DNA of 64,000 bases from contig NC_050099.1 of assembly GCF_902167145.1 (NCBI RefSeq), positions 243,238,588 to 243,302,587 on the forward strand. Direction: 5' to 3'. Below the pieces are notes generated by a model, which saw only the letters and a program-made list of their open reading frames with translations, was not told where the DNA came from and ran no database searches. Each line of letters opens with the position of its first letter. The stretch's first letter is position 1. Source of the stretch: Zea mays (Eukaryota > Streptophyta > Magnoliopsida > Poales > Poaceae). Position numbers and translations under genes: made by a program. Positions 23,701-34,187 of this stretch are shown piece by piece.

Positions 23701-26492
23701 CCTTGCTAATGCCATCTTCAGTACTATAGCTTTTGTGCTTGGTGCGGTCACCTCACTGGTTTCTGGTTTTCTTGGAATGAAGATAGCAACTTATGCTAAT
23801 GCCCGGACAACTTTAGAGGCCAGAAAGGGCGTCGGGAAGGCATTTATTACTGCCTTCCGATCTGGTGCAGTTATGGGTTTCCTGCTTGCTGCCAGCGGTC
23901 TTTTGGTTCTTTATATTGCTATTAATTTGTTTGGAATTTATTATGGCGATGACTGGGAAGGTCTTTTTGAGGCTATTACTGGTTATGGCCTTGGTGGTTC
24001 TTCTATGGCTCTTTTTGGCCGTGTTGGTGGTGGTATTTATACCAAGGCTGCTGATGTTGGTGCCGACCTTGTGGGGAAGGTAGAAAGAAACATTCCTGAG
24101 GACGATCCAAGAAATCCAGCTGTAAGAATTCATTGACTTGAATTGTGAAAACTTCAAGTTCTTAAGTGATATCTTGCTACACTGCAATTGCATAGTGTTC
24201 ATATTTGCTTTCGGTCATAGCTTATAGCTAGCATTCTGCTTGGACTGGTGTCTGCGCTGTGGTGTAAGAATGGTCTCTTGATGTACTTGCAGGTCATTGC
24301 TGACAATGTTGGTGATAATGTTGGAGATATTGCTGGAATGGGATCAGATCTCTTTGGCTCATATGCTGAATCGTCATGTGCTGCTCTTGTTGTGGCCTCG
24401 ATCTCGTCTTTTGGAATCAACCATCAATTTACTCCAATGGTGTATCCCCTTCTTGTCAGCTCTGTTGGTATTATAGCATGTCTCATAACAACGCTGTTTG
24501 CAACTGATTTCTTCGAGATAAAGGCTGTGAATGAAATAGAGCCTGCTCTCAAGAAACAACTTATAATATCCACTGTTGTGATGACCATTGGCATTGCGCT
24601 CATCAGTTGGCTTGGTCTTCCATACACCTTCACCATTTATAACTTTGGAGCCCAGAAGACAGTGCAAAGCTGGTACATGCAAACAAAATTTGATTGGCCA
24701 TTGAAGTTTTTAGCATAAAGTTAACATTACAATATTTCTTTGCGTTAAATTTATCAGGCAACTGTTCTTATGTGTTGCAGTTGGTATTTATGCTGGGCTA
24801 ATTGTTGGTTTTGTTATAAAGTAACTTATATTTCAATCTCATACTAATTTAAATTTATCAGGCAATTGTTCTTGTGTGTGGCGGTTGGTCTCTGGGCTGG
24901 CTTAGTCATTGGTTTTATTACTGAGTACTACACAAGCAATGCCTACAGGTATCTAGAATCTTTTCTTGCCAGTGAGTATGATGGTAGCATTCCTTTGTTT
25001 GCTTCCAATGTATGACGTATTTGTTGTTTTGTGTTCCAGCCCTGTACAAGTTGTTGCTGATTCCTGCAGAACTGGAGCTGCCACTAATGTCATTTTTGGG
25101 CTTGCTCTGGGTTACAAATCAGTCATTATCCCAATTTTTGCTATTGCGTTTAGTATCTTCCTTAGCTTCAGCCTTGCTGCCATGTATGGTGTTGCTGTGG
25201 CTGCTCTTGGAATGCTGAGTACCATTGCCACAGGCCTTGCTATTGATGCCTATGGCCCTATCAGTGATAATGCTGGAGGCATAGCTGAAATGGCTGGGAT
25301 GAGCCATAGGATTCGTGAGAGAACTGATGCTCTAGATGCTGCAGGAAACACCACTGCTGCAATTGGAAAGGTAGACTACATGCTTATCTTATTAGAGTTT
25401 CATGTGATTGCACACCGAACTAAAGATTTTTCAGTTTTCCTCGTTTTTTTTCCATTGACAAATGCCAGCTAGAGTCCATACATAGTTGAAATCTTGCATA
25501 TGCTTTCATTTAAGAGCTTGGACGCCCCTAGAAACTTTTAGTATTTTCTATTTACATAATTTTGCTAGAAAAATTCTCTCATGGTTTTGCATTTGCAGGG
25601 TTTTGCTATTGGCTCTGCAGCCTTGGTATCCCTTGCACTCTTCGGTGCCTTTGTAAGCCGGGCTGCTATCTCCACTGTTGATGTTCTGACTCCTAAAGTG
25701 TTCATTGGGCTTATTGTTGGTGCTATGCTCCCATACTGGTTCTCGGCAATGACCATGAAAAGTGTAGGCAGTGCTGCACTCAAGATGGTGGAGGAAGTCC
25801 GCCGGCAGTTCAACACCATCCCTGGGCTCATGGAGGGCACCACAAAGCCTGACTACGCAACTTGTGTCAAGATCTCAACGGATGCATCCATCAAGGAGAT
25901 GATCCCCCCAGGTGCTCTTGTTATGCTGACACCACTGATCGTTGGGATTTTGTTTGGGGTTGAGACCCTCGCTGGGGTCCTTGCTGGTGCCCTTGTCTCT
26001 GGTGTTCAGGTTGGTGGGAGTTCCTCTCAAATTTCGGTACGATAATATAGTCGCATCTGAATTCTTCCTTATTACATTTCACCATTTTCAGATTGCCATT
26101 TCTGCATCCAACACTGGTGGTGCCTGGGACAACGCCAAGAAGTACATTGAGGTAAATTTACACGCAGACTTTACTGGGCCTTCGTTTCCCTGCCTGAACC
26201 TGCATTATACCTTCTCTAAAAAGCAGTTTTTTTCCCAAGAAAAACGCCTTTTATTTAGAACTTTTTGGTCTCTGGTTTTGCTCAGGCTGGAGCTTCAGAG
26301 CATGCCAGGACCCTTGGCCCAAAAGGTTCTGACCCTCACAAGGCGGCTGTCATTGGTGACACCATTGGAGATCCTCTCAAGGACACGTCTGGCCCCTCCC
26401 TCAACATTCTCATCAAGCTTATGGCGGTTGAATCCCTTGTCTTCGCCCCCTTCTTCGCCGCCCATGGTGGCATTATCTTCAAATGGCTCTAA
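20780..26492 (+). CDS. VPP1-like: Type I (K+-dependent) vacuolar H+-translocating inorganic pyrophosphatase
   Basis: Eight exons: 20780-21032, 23547-24121, 24293-24672, 24862-24948, 25040-25370, 25599-26009, 26092-26151 and 26286-26492. All are GT-AG and phase-consistent, giving 767 residues, the usual plant length (about 760-770). The enzyme hydrolyses cytosolic PPi and pumps H+ into the vacuole from the tonoplast, acting as a homodimer with about 16 membrane helices. Signature motifs: [11 protein letters not shown] (PPi binding), then [32 protein letters not shown], and [19 protein letters not shown] near the C-terminus. Ala in [10 protein letters not shown] points to the K+-dependent class. 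The ATG follows a GC-rich leader and starts [11 protein letters not shown]. Intron 1 is 2.5 kb. Oddity: a second exon-4-like copy lies just before exon 4. Confidence 0.96.
24758..24820 (+). other. Duplicate exon 4 (exon 4') of the H+-pyrophosphatase gene
   Basis: It is preceded by the same ttaaatttatcag acceptor as exon 4. Over 64 nt it matches exon 4 at about 47 positions, and at protein level it begins QLFLCVAVG like exon 4. It could end at the donor-like aaa|gtaact (24821). That end has the same phase as exon 4, and the length difference is 24 nt, so it would join exon 5 in frame, eight residues shorter. If read on without splicing it meets TAA at 24822-24824. It could be a relic or an alternative exon. 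Confidence 0.7.
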
Positions 26493-26777
26493 AGATAGCG
26501 ACAACGTTAGTTAGTCGCAAGAGAAAGGCCGCAGTTCTGCGGCTGCGAGGGGAATAGAGCAGTATGTCAGCTATACAACATCTATGGCATGTGCTTTGCT
26601 CCTCCACTTGATTATAGCCCCCGTTGTGTGTTTCGGTTTCTGTTTTCCTGGAGTTTTTGGTTCCAGGCTTCCGACCATGTTTTGATCCCATAAATTCTCC
26701 TCCAGCCTTCGAGCAACTGAGTCCATCTTCGTAAGTCATCAGCCCTAGCCAGACATTGAAGCATCGGAAAACTTTAA

Positions 26778-26914
26778 GGGCTTGTTCGTTTTGGTGATAA
26801 TCCACATGTATTGGGTGGGATTGAGCCGGTTTAAATCCATAACAAGTCAAAATACATCTCAATCTCACCCAATACACTTCAATACACATGTAATATCAAT
26901 AACCGAACAAGCCC
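26778..26914. mobile_element. Tourist-like MITE in the 3' flank of the H+-pyrophosphatase gene
   Basis: The ends GGGCTTGTTCGTTTTGG and ...ACCGAACAAGCCC are inverted and flanked by TAA at 26775-26777 and 26915-26917. At 137 bp it has typical MITE size. It lies about 285 bp after the stop codon, so it may sit in or near the 3' UTR. Confidence 0.85.
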
Positions 26915-26917
26915 TAA

Positions 26918-27754
26918 TAGTTTTTAGAGATATGGTGATGATTATGATGATGATTAATCTCAGTTTTTTTCCTTTGAAAGTAATTAGCATGGTCTTTGCT
27001 TGAGATTTTGTTCTCTTTTCAAAACGATATGCATGCGAAATGGAGGTGATGTTTTTTTTTGAACGGTTGTTTCAAAGCAATATGAAAACATAAAGGTAGT
27101 GATGTTCTTCAAAACTGCTGTTTAGATCATTATTAAATGTGATAGCAAGAGTTGTCTTTGACAAAGTTTGGTTTAGTGAGAACCATTTAGATTATATAGA
27201 TTATGTGAAACTTTTTTTTCTCGGACACGTAGGAGATCTATCGTATCCTAAAGAAACTAACATACAGAGGAGCTGTTAGGAAAGTTATCCCTTTTGCTAC
27301 TGCTGCCTCCCAGAGATGTCTTTCTTCACCAGCTAGAATCTGAGCAGTCGTGATATTATGTGAAGTAACATCAAACACACATTTGTTTCTATGAATTCAG
27401 ATGGTCTATGCCCCCCCACCAGAATAATCAAGCTATTTAATCCCATGTCAATTGTTCATCCACCAAGTCATTGTCACTACTAGACCTGAGAATAAAAACG
27501 GAATACCGAAACCGAAATTTAGTACAGTGTTCAGTTTCTACTTTCTAGTGCGGTTTAAACCGAATTGTTACTGTCCAAGTTGCACCTGTCCGTGGGCTGG
27601 CCATGCGAGCTTGCTGCTTTCAGTCTTCTCACGCCAAAGTCACCAGCCACGGCCCGCGGGACGCTAGATCGCCGGCCTAGGAACCAAGCAGACAGCAAGC
27701 GTTTAAACAATACGTACACAATTGTTGCACGGGTTTCAGCCTCATTGGATTTAA
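26918..27754. other. Intergenic, no gene supported
   Basis: AT-rich with short ORFs only. I saw no element with clear ends. Confidence 0.45.
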
Positions 27755-28268
27755 GGCCTGTTTTAGGATAACTCCAGCTCTAGAAAATTTGGTAGAGTTA
27801 GAACGTGTTTGGCATTATTCCAGAGCAAAACATCAACAAAGAGGTGACCAGAGCCTATCAAACACCATAACTCTTGTAAACTCTATGAGTTCTTGGAGCT
27901 GAAGTACAATTTTTTGGAGTACATCTTTTGTTGTCCCGAAAACTAAAAAACAGCCTAGACATGAAATTTGGAGTTATTCATCACTGGTTATGAGAAATCA
28001 ATCTAACTCTAGAGAATACCTGCTCTATCCAGAGTTTTGGAGTAGAGATGCTCTAGGGTAGAGCAGATCATACCAAACACGCCTCTAGTGAAACATGTTA
28101 TTAGATGCTCTAGAAAATCGTGAAGCTGGAGCAAGCCTTTAAAATTAAAGATAAGTAATTTTGTTTATTATTTAAATTAAAGAAATTTTTAAATAAAAAT
28201 ATTTAAAAATGATATTATAGCTACGGCTCCACACTGAGTTGGAACCTAGAGTCATCCCAAACAGCTCC
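27755..28268. mobile_element. Tourist-like MITE interrupted by a second MITE
   Basis: The ends GGCCTGTTTTAGGATAACTC and (reversed) GGAGCTGTTTGGGATGACTC are flanked by TAA at 27752-27754 and 28269-28271. It is homologous to 10021-10246, but a block at 27801-28085 is extra and has its own inverted ends. Confidence 0.75.
27801..28085. mobile_element. Inner MITE nested in the Tourist-like element
   Basis: The left end GAACGTGTTTGGCAT and right end ATACCAAACACGCCTC are inverted repeats. The block is absent from the related copy at 10021-10246, where the flanking halves are contiguous. Confidence 0.65.
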
Positions 28269-28271
28269 TAA

Positions 28272-29239
28272 GCTTCATTGGCTCAATCCCATCATCACGG
28301 TTTGGTTCACGTGTTCATATTTAGTGATCCTACACAATTGTTGTAGGTTGACATAGCAATCCTAGAGAATTTTGTTGGTGGTTTATTGAGGCTCGAATGT
28401 TTTATATTCCTGTTCAATGCATGGGTTTTTGTTCAGCAGCTGGCACAGCTGCACATAAAGTTCGGTTATTTTGGTTAAACCGAAAATGAACCGAACCATA
28501 CGGTTAATCGAAAGTTCGGTTTTCCTTTTTCTAAACAGAAACCTAAATTAAAAAAAAACGAAAAACCAACCCGAAGTTTCTTGGTTAACTGATTGCCTAC
28601 CAATCCAAGAAACTAATGGCTGGTTGACGGGAACCAAAATTGACTAGAGAACCAAAATGGGCTAGAGAAGAGAAGACACAGGACACTAAAAGACAAGACA
28701 CAGAACACACATTATGCAGAACTTTAAACACGCAGTTTTTGTGGCCTCTGGTGCAGTGATGTCTGGCATGCTGAAAACCTTGTCATATAGGGAGAAAAGA
28801 TTCTCTCCGAAGCACTGTTTTGCACTTTATACCTAAATTCTAGCAAAAAAACACACTGTTTTGTATTGTAGATTATATTGTTCACAGAGTAGAGTTTAAA
28901 TATGGGTACGCTGCTGGAGATTCATCCAGAAATTCTGATCTATCCTTGCAACCAGGCATAACGTACCACGACCATCAGGTTGCACAAGAACATTGTTAAA
29001 TTGCAATACAAAACTTAGGCAAACACAATTTAGAAACCATGATAGCAATCTGAGATACATGATTAAAGGAATGGTTTAATAGTACATGCACAATTAAATG
29101 TTTCTTTTTTGTTTCCAAACTAGGCTATGAATTGTCCACGACCAAGCTAAAAAACTCTACCCACTAAACAGTAAACTGCTGCGCAGGGACGAACAGGCAG
29201 CATTCCTGCGTGTAAGCAACCACTCGTCGCAGCCGTTGA
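28272..29239. other. Intergenic, ACCGAA-rich inverted stretch
   Basis: 28455-28560 carries several GGTTAAACCGAA/TTCGGTT inverted motifs typical of miniature transposons, but I could not fix its ends. No gene was seen. The right part is the 3' flank of the minus-strand acidic gene. Confidence 0.4.
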
Positions 29240-31604
29240 TCATTTCCTCTTTTTAGTAGGTGGTTGGGGGACTTCATCATCATCATCATCCTCTTCAGAT
29301 TCTTCCTCCTCTTCCTCATTGCCATCGTCCCCATCATCGTCGTCGTCGTCATCATCCTCTTCATCCTCTCCACCATCATCTTCGTCGTCATCGCTTCCCC
29401 CTTCGCCATTGGCTGCAGGATCATCATCATCTCCATCGTCATCTTCCTCATTCTCATTGTCATCTGATCCCTCATCACCACCATCATCTTCCTCCTCGTT
29501 TTCAGCATCATCATCGTCTCCTTCATCATCATTATCATCATCGGACTCTCCATCATCTTTGTTCTCAGGATTAGTTTCATCTTCGCTTTTGCCCAGAATC
29601 CTTGGGGAAAAGGAGACATACATTCCTCAGCTTTGGGAGACAAGTGACCATGACAATAATAATGCACTACATATTTTTGCATTATGCACCAGATGGGCAT
29701 ACCTAGTAATCAAATTCTGGTCTCCACCAGATGTAAAGATTTCATTATGCAGAATCTGGACAGCAAAATCAAAACAGTACCCAGAGTATTAGCTAAACAA
29801 GGTATATTCCCAATTTTAAGTGCACAAACAATAAAAGTTGTTTTTGTTGAAAAGGAAAAAGACATAAACAACATCTTCAGGCCAAACAGTCAACAAATTT
29901 CAAAGTCAGTTAAGGGCACCAATTGCAACCAATATACTTTTTAGTAAAAATCCCCACAAGCAAATTAATAATGCTACTAATATTTCTCATAACAAAACTG
30001 ATCTCAAATCATGTATCGTGCTCCTTTTCCAAATAATGACTGGGCTACATACTAATGCGGTCATTTGGACCATGGAAACAACTAAAGTACGGAGCAACTA
30101 AAACACAGATAGTACAGATCTCAAAAGCTTGGCCAAAATATCAGCAGAAAACAGAGAAGCAGGTCACCCAATGTCTGTTGACATCAGAAAAGTGAAGTTA
30201 GGTACATGACTTGCAAATCTCCAAGATTAGCTCAATGGTTTTTCATGGGCTTTGTAGGACATAAGAAACATCTGAGGAAGTAAATAAATGGTAGATCCTT
30301 TGCAATTCCATCATTAGCACAGAAGATATTCGAAGGCGTCATATCATATTATTATTTCGCTAGATATAAGCACCACTAGGTAAGCAGTAAACATCAAGGC
30401 CTTTGGGCAAGAAAACACATTGCATTTCTGGACCAAACTACAAAATATCTCCGACAACCCTGTTTTTATTGAACTTGAAGGCAAACGAGGTTCAGTGGTT
30501 ATACCTAGCACATCAAATAGCACAGATTCATCTCTAAACTGAGTAACCATAAAACATAATTTGTTATCCAAGCAACACACCAAGTCACCAACTCATGGCT
30601 TGCATCAGCTTATTTTATCCTGTATTGAATATATATCCCATATGGATACAGCATGGATACGCAATGGACACATATCTGTGAAGCATCTGTAAAAAAATAA
30701 ACCAACAATAATCCAGATACTCTTTACTGGTATGTTGGGCCTGTTTGATACGTCAATCCGATACAGCTCAGCCCACCAACAGCTTGTTGGATAACTCTCA
30801 GACTTCCCACGCCTGCTGCCTCCCTTCTCCCATAACCCTACACAAACCACAGCCACCACAACGCCCTCTACACCCACACGTGAGAGCTCCTCCATGGCGC
30901 TGCGAAGGCAGTGGCAAGGTCCTCCACTCCACTGCAGTTCACGTGAAGGCAAGGCCAGCGAGATCCTCGTGACCAAGCAGCGACACATAATGGTACTGCA
31001 GAAGGTGGGGTAACGGTTGTGCTCGTGCTAGGCTCGTGCTAGGCAGACACGGTGCAAGACGACCATAGTGGGGCTCAGCTCAGTTGCTACCACAATCACT
31101 GGCCATGACATGGGGTCAGTTGCTTCTCAGAGCCATGGCAAGGCCTCCTACATCCTCTAGTGACTGTGGACCAGATATCATACCTGTGCTTTTGGGTGGG
31201 GCATACAAGGGGAATATTTTCAACCCCAGCCCGAAATTCACTCCCACAGGGAGTTGAACCTAAGATCCGAGAAGCGGTACTGAGCCACCTAACCAACCTA
31301 GGTCAGGAAGACAGAAACGCTCCAACTTCATAGCCCCCCACCCCCCACCCCAAAAAAAACGTCCGTGGGAAAAATGCCCTACACATTCATTATCTACTGA
31401 TCTTACAGAATACAGCTACTGCACAGAGATTTGCTGTAACGGTTTAGCAAGATTTCTTGTAAGGCGTGAGAAAAGAGAAACTTTTACCATGGCAAGGAGC
31501 CCAAGTAACCTTGGCACCTCCAAGGCAACCTGGGTAATTATAAGCGAGGCCAAATCAGCGGCCTTGTGGCCGCCATGGTTATTGCTCCCAAACAGCGCCT
31601 CCAT
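29240..31604 (-). CDS. Small acidic Asp/Glu-rich protein, function unknown
   Basis: The minus-strand model has three coding exons, 31488-31604, 29703-29755 and 29240-29600, with GT-AG introns of 1732 and 102 bp in matching phases, giving 176 residues. An upstream untranslated exon probably ends at 31907 (donor gtacgc), with acceptor ttgtag at 31625. The N-terminal 39 residues (MEALFGSNNHGGHKAADLAS...) could form an amphipathic helix. The 53-nt middle exon encodes HNEIFTSGGDQNLITR. The rest is almost entirely Asp/Glu with Gly/Asn/Ser and ends PPTKKRK, a likely nuclear localisation signal. Such acidic tails occur in histone-binding and nucleolar proteins. Automated names for such proteins are unreliable, and I do not recognise the family. 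Confidence 0.75.
31090..31300 (-). mobile_element. tRNA-derived SINE-like sequence in an intron
   Basis: On the minus strand, ggttaggtggctcagtaccg resembles a pol III A box, and ggttcaactccc about 30 nt later resembles a B box (GGTTCRANYCC). The spacing is that of a tRNA head, and no full tRNA fold is present. It lies in intron 2 of the acidic-protein gene. The 3' boundary was not determined. Confidence 0.5.
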
Positions 31605-31906
31605 ACCCAAAGCAGCTATGATTTCTACAACAAGACAGAAATTCAGTACACAAATAATGGAAAAACAGGAGAGAAAAAAAGATGGCAGAAATTTGGAACT
31701 TTCGGAGCTAATAAAGTGAGATCTACGATAGAACCTACGGTCAGGGGCGGACAAAGTAGAAGGTCATGAGTGTACTCATGTACACACACAAAAAAATGCA
31801 TAAAAATCCAAGCTTACTCAGATCAGATCCGAACACAAGCAGCTTAAGTTAGGGTTCGGGTGCTCGGTTTCGCATGGCAGGAAGGGAAGAGAAGGGGTGT
31901 GCGTAC

Positions 31907-32160
31907 CTGGTGGGTGCTCGTCGCCGGCGAATGAGACGACGAAGATAATGAAAGGGAGTGACGAAGACCTGGAACCTGGCGTAGGGCGGCAGAGGCGGCG
32001 GTCACCCAGTAGCCTCACTAGGAGAAAGCGCGACGGGGAGTTGGGGAGGCGAGCAACACAGGAGAGAGGACATGCGGTATGCGTTCGGCGTTCCCGGTCC
32101 CGGCCGAGGTTTTCGGTCCGTTTCTGAACTGGGCCCATATTGGGCCAACGCCGGCCCGAC
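31907..32160 (-). promoter_or_regulatory. Probable 5' untranslated exon and promoter region of the acidic-protein gene
   Basis: The GC-rich sequence on the minus strand runs into the donor accag|gtacgc at 31907/31906. It has no ATG in a suitable frame for the downstream coding exon. The exact transcription start is not evident. Confidence 0.45.
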
Positions 32161-33154
32161 ACGCTGAGGTGGAGGCCCCTAAAATAATTTTTTTCCCTTT
32201 CTAAGGATTTCGATTAAAAAAAACTAATTTAGGAAAAGTTTGTATTCGTGCAATGGATCCACATCCTCCACCGTCATCCTCGGTGTCGGGAAAATGAAAA
32301 TTTGAATGTGTCCTTTATCTCGAAAAATCCAATAATAGCGAACATTTATCTTATCTTTATTAGCACTTTCTCGACATGTTAGATTTAAGATTAATAAAAT
32401 CATCTACTTATGTATATAATTGTCGATGTATACGCCGCCTATCTCTAAAAAAGCATAACGTTATTAATTAAAAAAATATGAGCATCACGCTGAGGCTGAT
32501 GACGAAAAAACTGGCCAATATTGACCGTGCTAACGCTTGGAGAGTGTGGAGAAAGGCCGCTGGCGGCGCGAGTGAGTAGGAGCTAGGTCACAGGGAGGGA
32601 GAGTAGGTAGAGATACAGAGTTAGTGTGCGTGTGAGGGATGAAGGATTATCCAAATAACATTGGTCATTAAATTTGAGTAAATAAGATAAATAAGTATTA
32701 TCTAGCGATCTGAACCGTTGATTTTGATAGTGTGTTCATGTGTTGATGCAATTTGTTTGGTGGATTTATAGAAGGTTATAGGTATAGAGGTGATTTGGTC
32801 GGTGGGTTTTGCAAAGTTGAAAATGGTGGGATATACGGGGGCATAGATAAACATGTTAAACCATTAGAAACATATACAAATAAAGGTATGATTAGTAGGA
32901 AAAAAAGTGTTGTCTTTGTTAAGGTCTTTCTTGTCTCCCTCATCCCATATTGTCTTTGCTATATGTGTTTCCTTTGTCATTTTGGAGTTTTACTAAAATG
33001 GTTGGCAATCCTCTGTAGTACACATAAGATATCATCTAATGTACTTCAACAAATAATAATATCATATTAAAGATATAGTCTATCGACCTTAAGGAAAGAC
33101 AACACTCTCGGCTGCCGTCAAAATGTGCTCAAGGATCTCATCTCATGAGATTAA
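32161..33154. other. Intergenic, no gene supported
   Basis: AT-rich. A 105-codon ORF at 32753-33070 has no recognisable domain and its composition is that of random AT-rich DNA. Confidence 0.45.
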
Positions 33155-33505
33155 GGCCATGTTTGTTTCGGATTATAATCTCTCTAGATAGGTGAACAAA
33201 CACCTAGATTATGGGTTCAGATTATATAATCTAAAGCTTACATTATGATAATCTCATAATCTTCTCAAGAGTAGCTTATTTGATATTATTATTGGCAAAA
33301 GACCCACTACCCATGGTTATGTAAATAGAAATTACAATATATGTCATCCTTCTTTCATCACCTCAAATAAATAAATAAGGGTACTGCTGTCTTTATGAAT
33401 AATCTACATTTGTATAATCTAGACTACCAAACAACTACATATAGATTATAATATGATAGATTATAATCTAGATTATATAATATATAAACTAAAACAAACA
33501 GACCC
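33155..33505. mobile_element. Tourist-like MITE rich in GATTATAATC repeats
   Basis: The ends GGCCATGTTTGTTT and ...AAACAAACAGACCC are inverted and flanked by TAA at 33152-33154 and 33506-33508. Internal agattataatct-type palindromes are repeated. Confidence 0.85.
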
Positions 33506-33830
33506 TAAGAGCAACTGCAACAAATCCCAAAACATCTATTCTCAAATCCTATTTTTTGGGGGAAAAAAGAAAAAAAAATACTCGCAACAGTTTCCTACTA
33601 CATCTCCCCATTCTGCTGCAGGCGTAAAGTGTCGTCCTGCTCCTACCGGGCTTGCGGCGAATATATCCACCCCGCCGAATCTTCTCTATGTCATCCACTC
33701 CGCCATCTACCTACCTGTCGCACGTTCCTGTTGCTCGACCACCGGCGCATCGCGGGTAGGGCGAGGGCCTCTGTCCGTTCCTGTCGTCGCCATGTGAGCT
33801 GTGGGTGACATCGATGACCGGCGAACGCTT

Positions 33831-34116
33831 TGTGAGGGACCCGACCCATTTGGTATACGCTGGCCCAACTGAGAGGATATATACAAAGAGCAGCAACAGT
33901 TGAAAGGGGATAGCTGGAAACAAACGAAATATGTTCTTATTCCTTACCAAGTTATCTTAGTTCTATACTACATTCCTCTATTTCTTCTACCTCTCGTTGT
34001 AATCGCTACCAGTTCTTCTACCTTCCGTTGTAATCGCTACCAGTTCTTCTACCTGCTGCTATAATCGCTACCAGTTTTGAGTTGAAGCAATACATACCGC
34101 AAGCAGGTTGTTGACA
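33831..34116 (+). repeat. 5' LTR of the PORR/PPR-carrying retrotransposon
   Basis: 286 bp, TGTGAGGGACCC...GTTGTTGACA. It contains three degenerate copies of a unit ending ctaccagttcttctacct (33990-34075). Confidence 0.92.
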
Positions 34117-34118
34117 AT

Positions 34119-34130
34119 TGGTATCAGAGG
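34119..34130 (+). other. Primer binding site of the PORR/PPR-carrying retrotransposon
   Basis: tggtatcagagg matches the plant initiator-Met tRNA site, two bases after the LTR. Confidence 0.85.
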
Positions 34131-34187
34131 CTGTTGATCTCTGGGCAATCTCGCTACGCTATCCACCTTCCGTCGAGCCGTGCGACC

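Noticed and set aside
29319..29792. Plus-strand Ser-rich ORF of 157 codons
   Set aside because: It is the reverse complement of the Asp/Glu-rich exon of the minus-strand gene; Ser codons mirror GAT/GAA repeats.
31090..31300. Functional tRNA gene
   Set aside because: A and B box-like sequences are present, but no full cloverleaf or acceptor stem can be drawn; a SINE head fits better.
31738..31800. caggggcggac... resembling a hAT left end
   Set aside because: No matching right end or target duplication nearby.
32753..33070. ORF of 105 codons with hydrophobic C-terminus
   Set aside because: Composition follows AT-rich DNA; no motif and no gene context.
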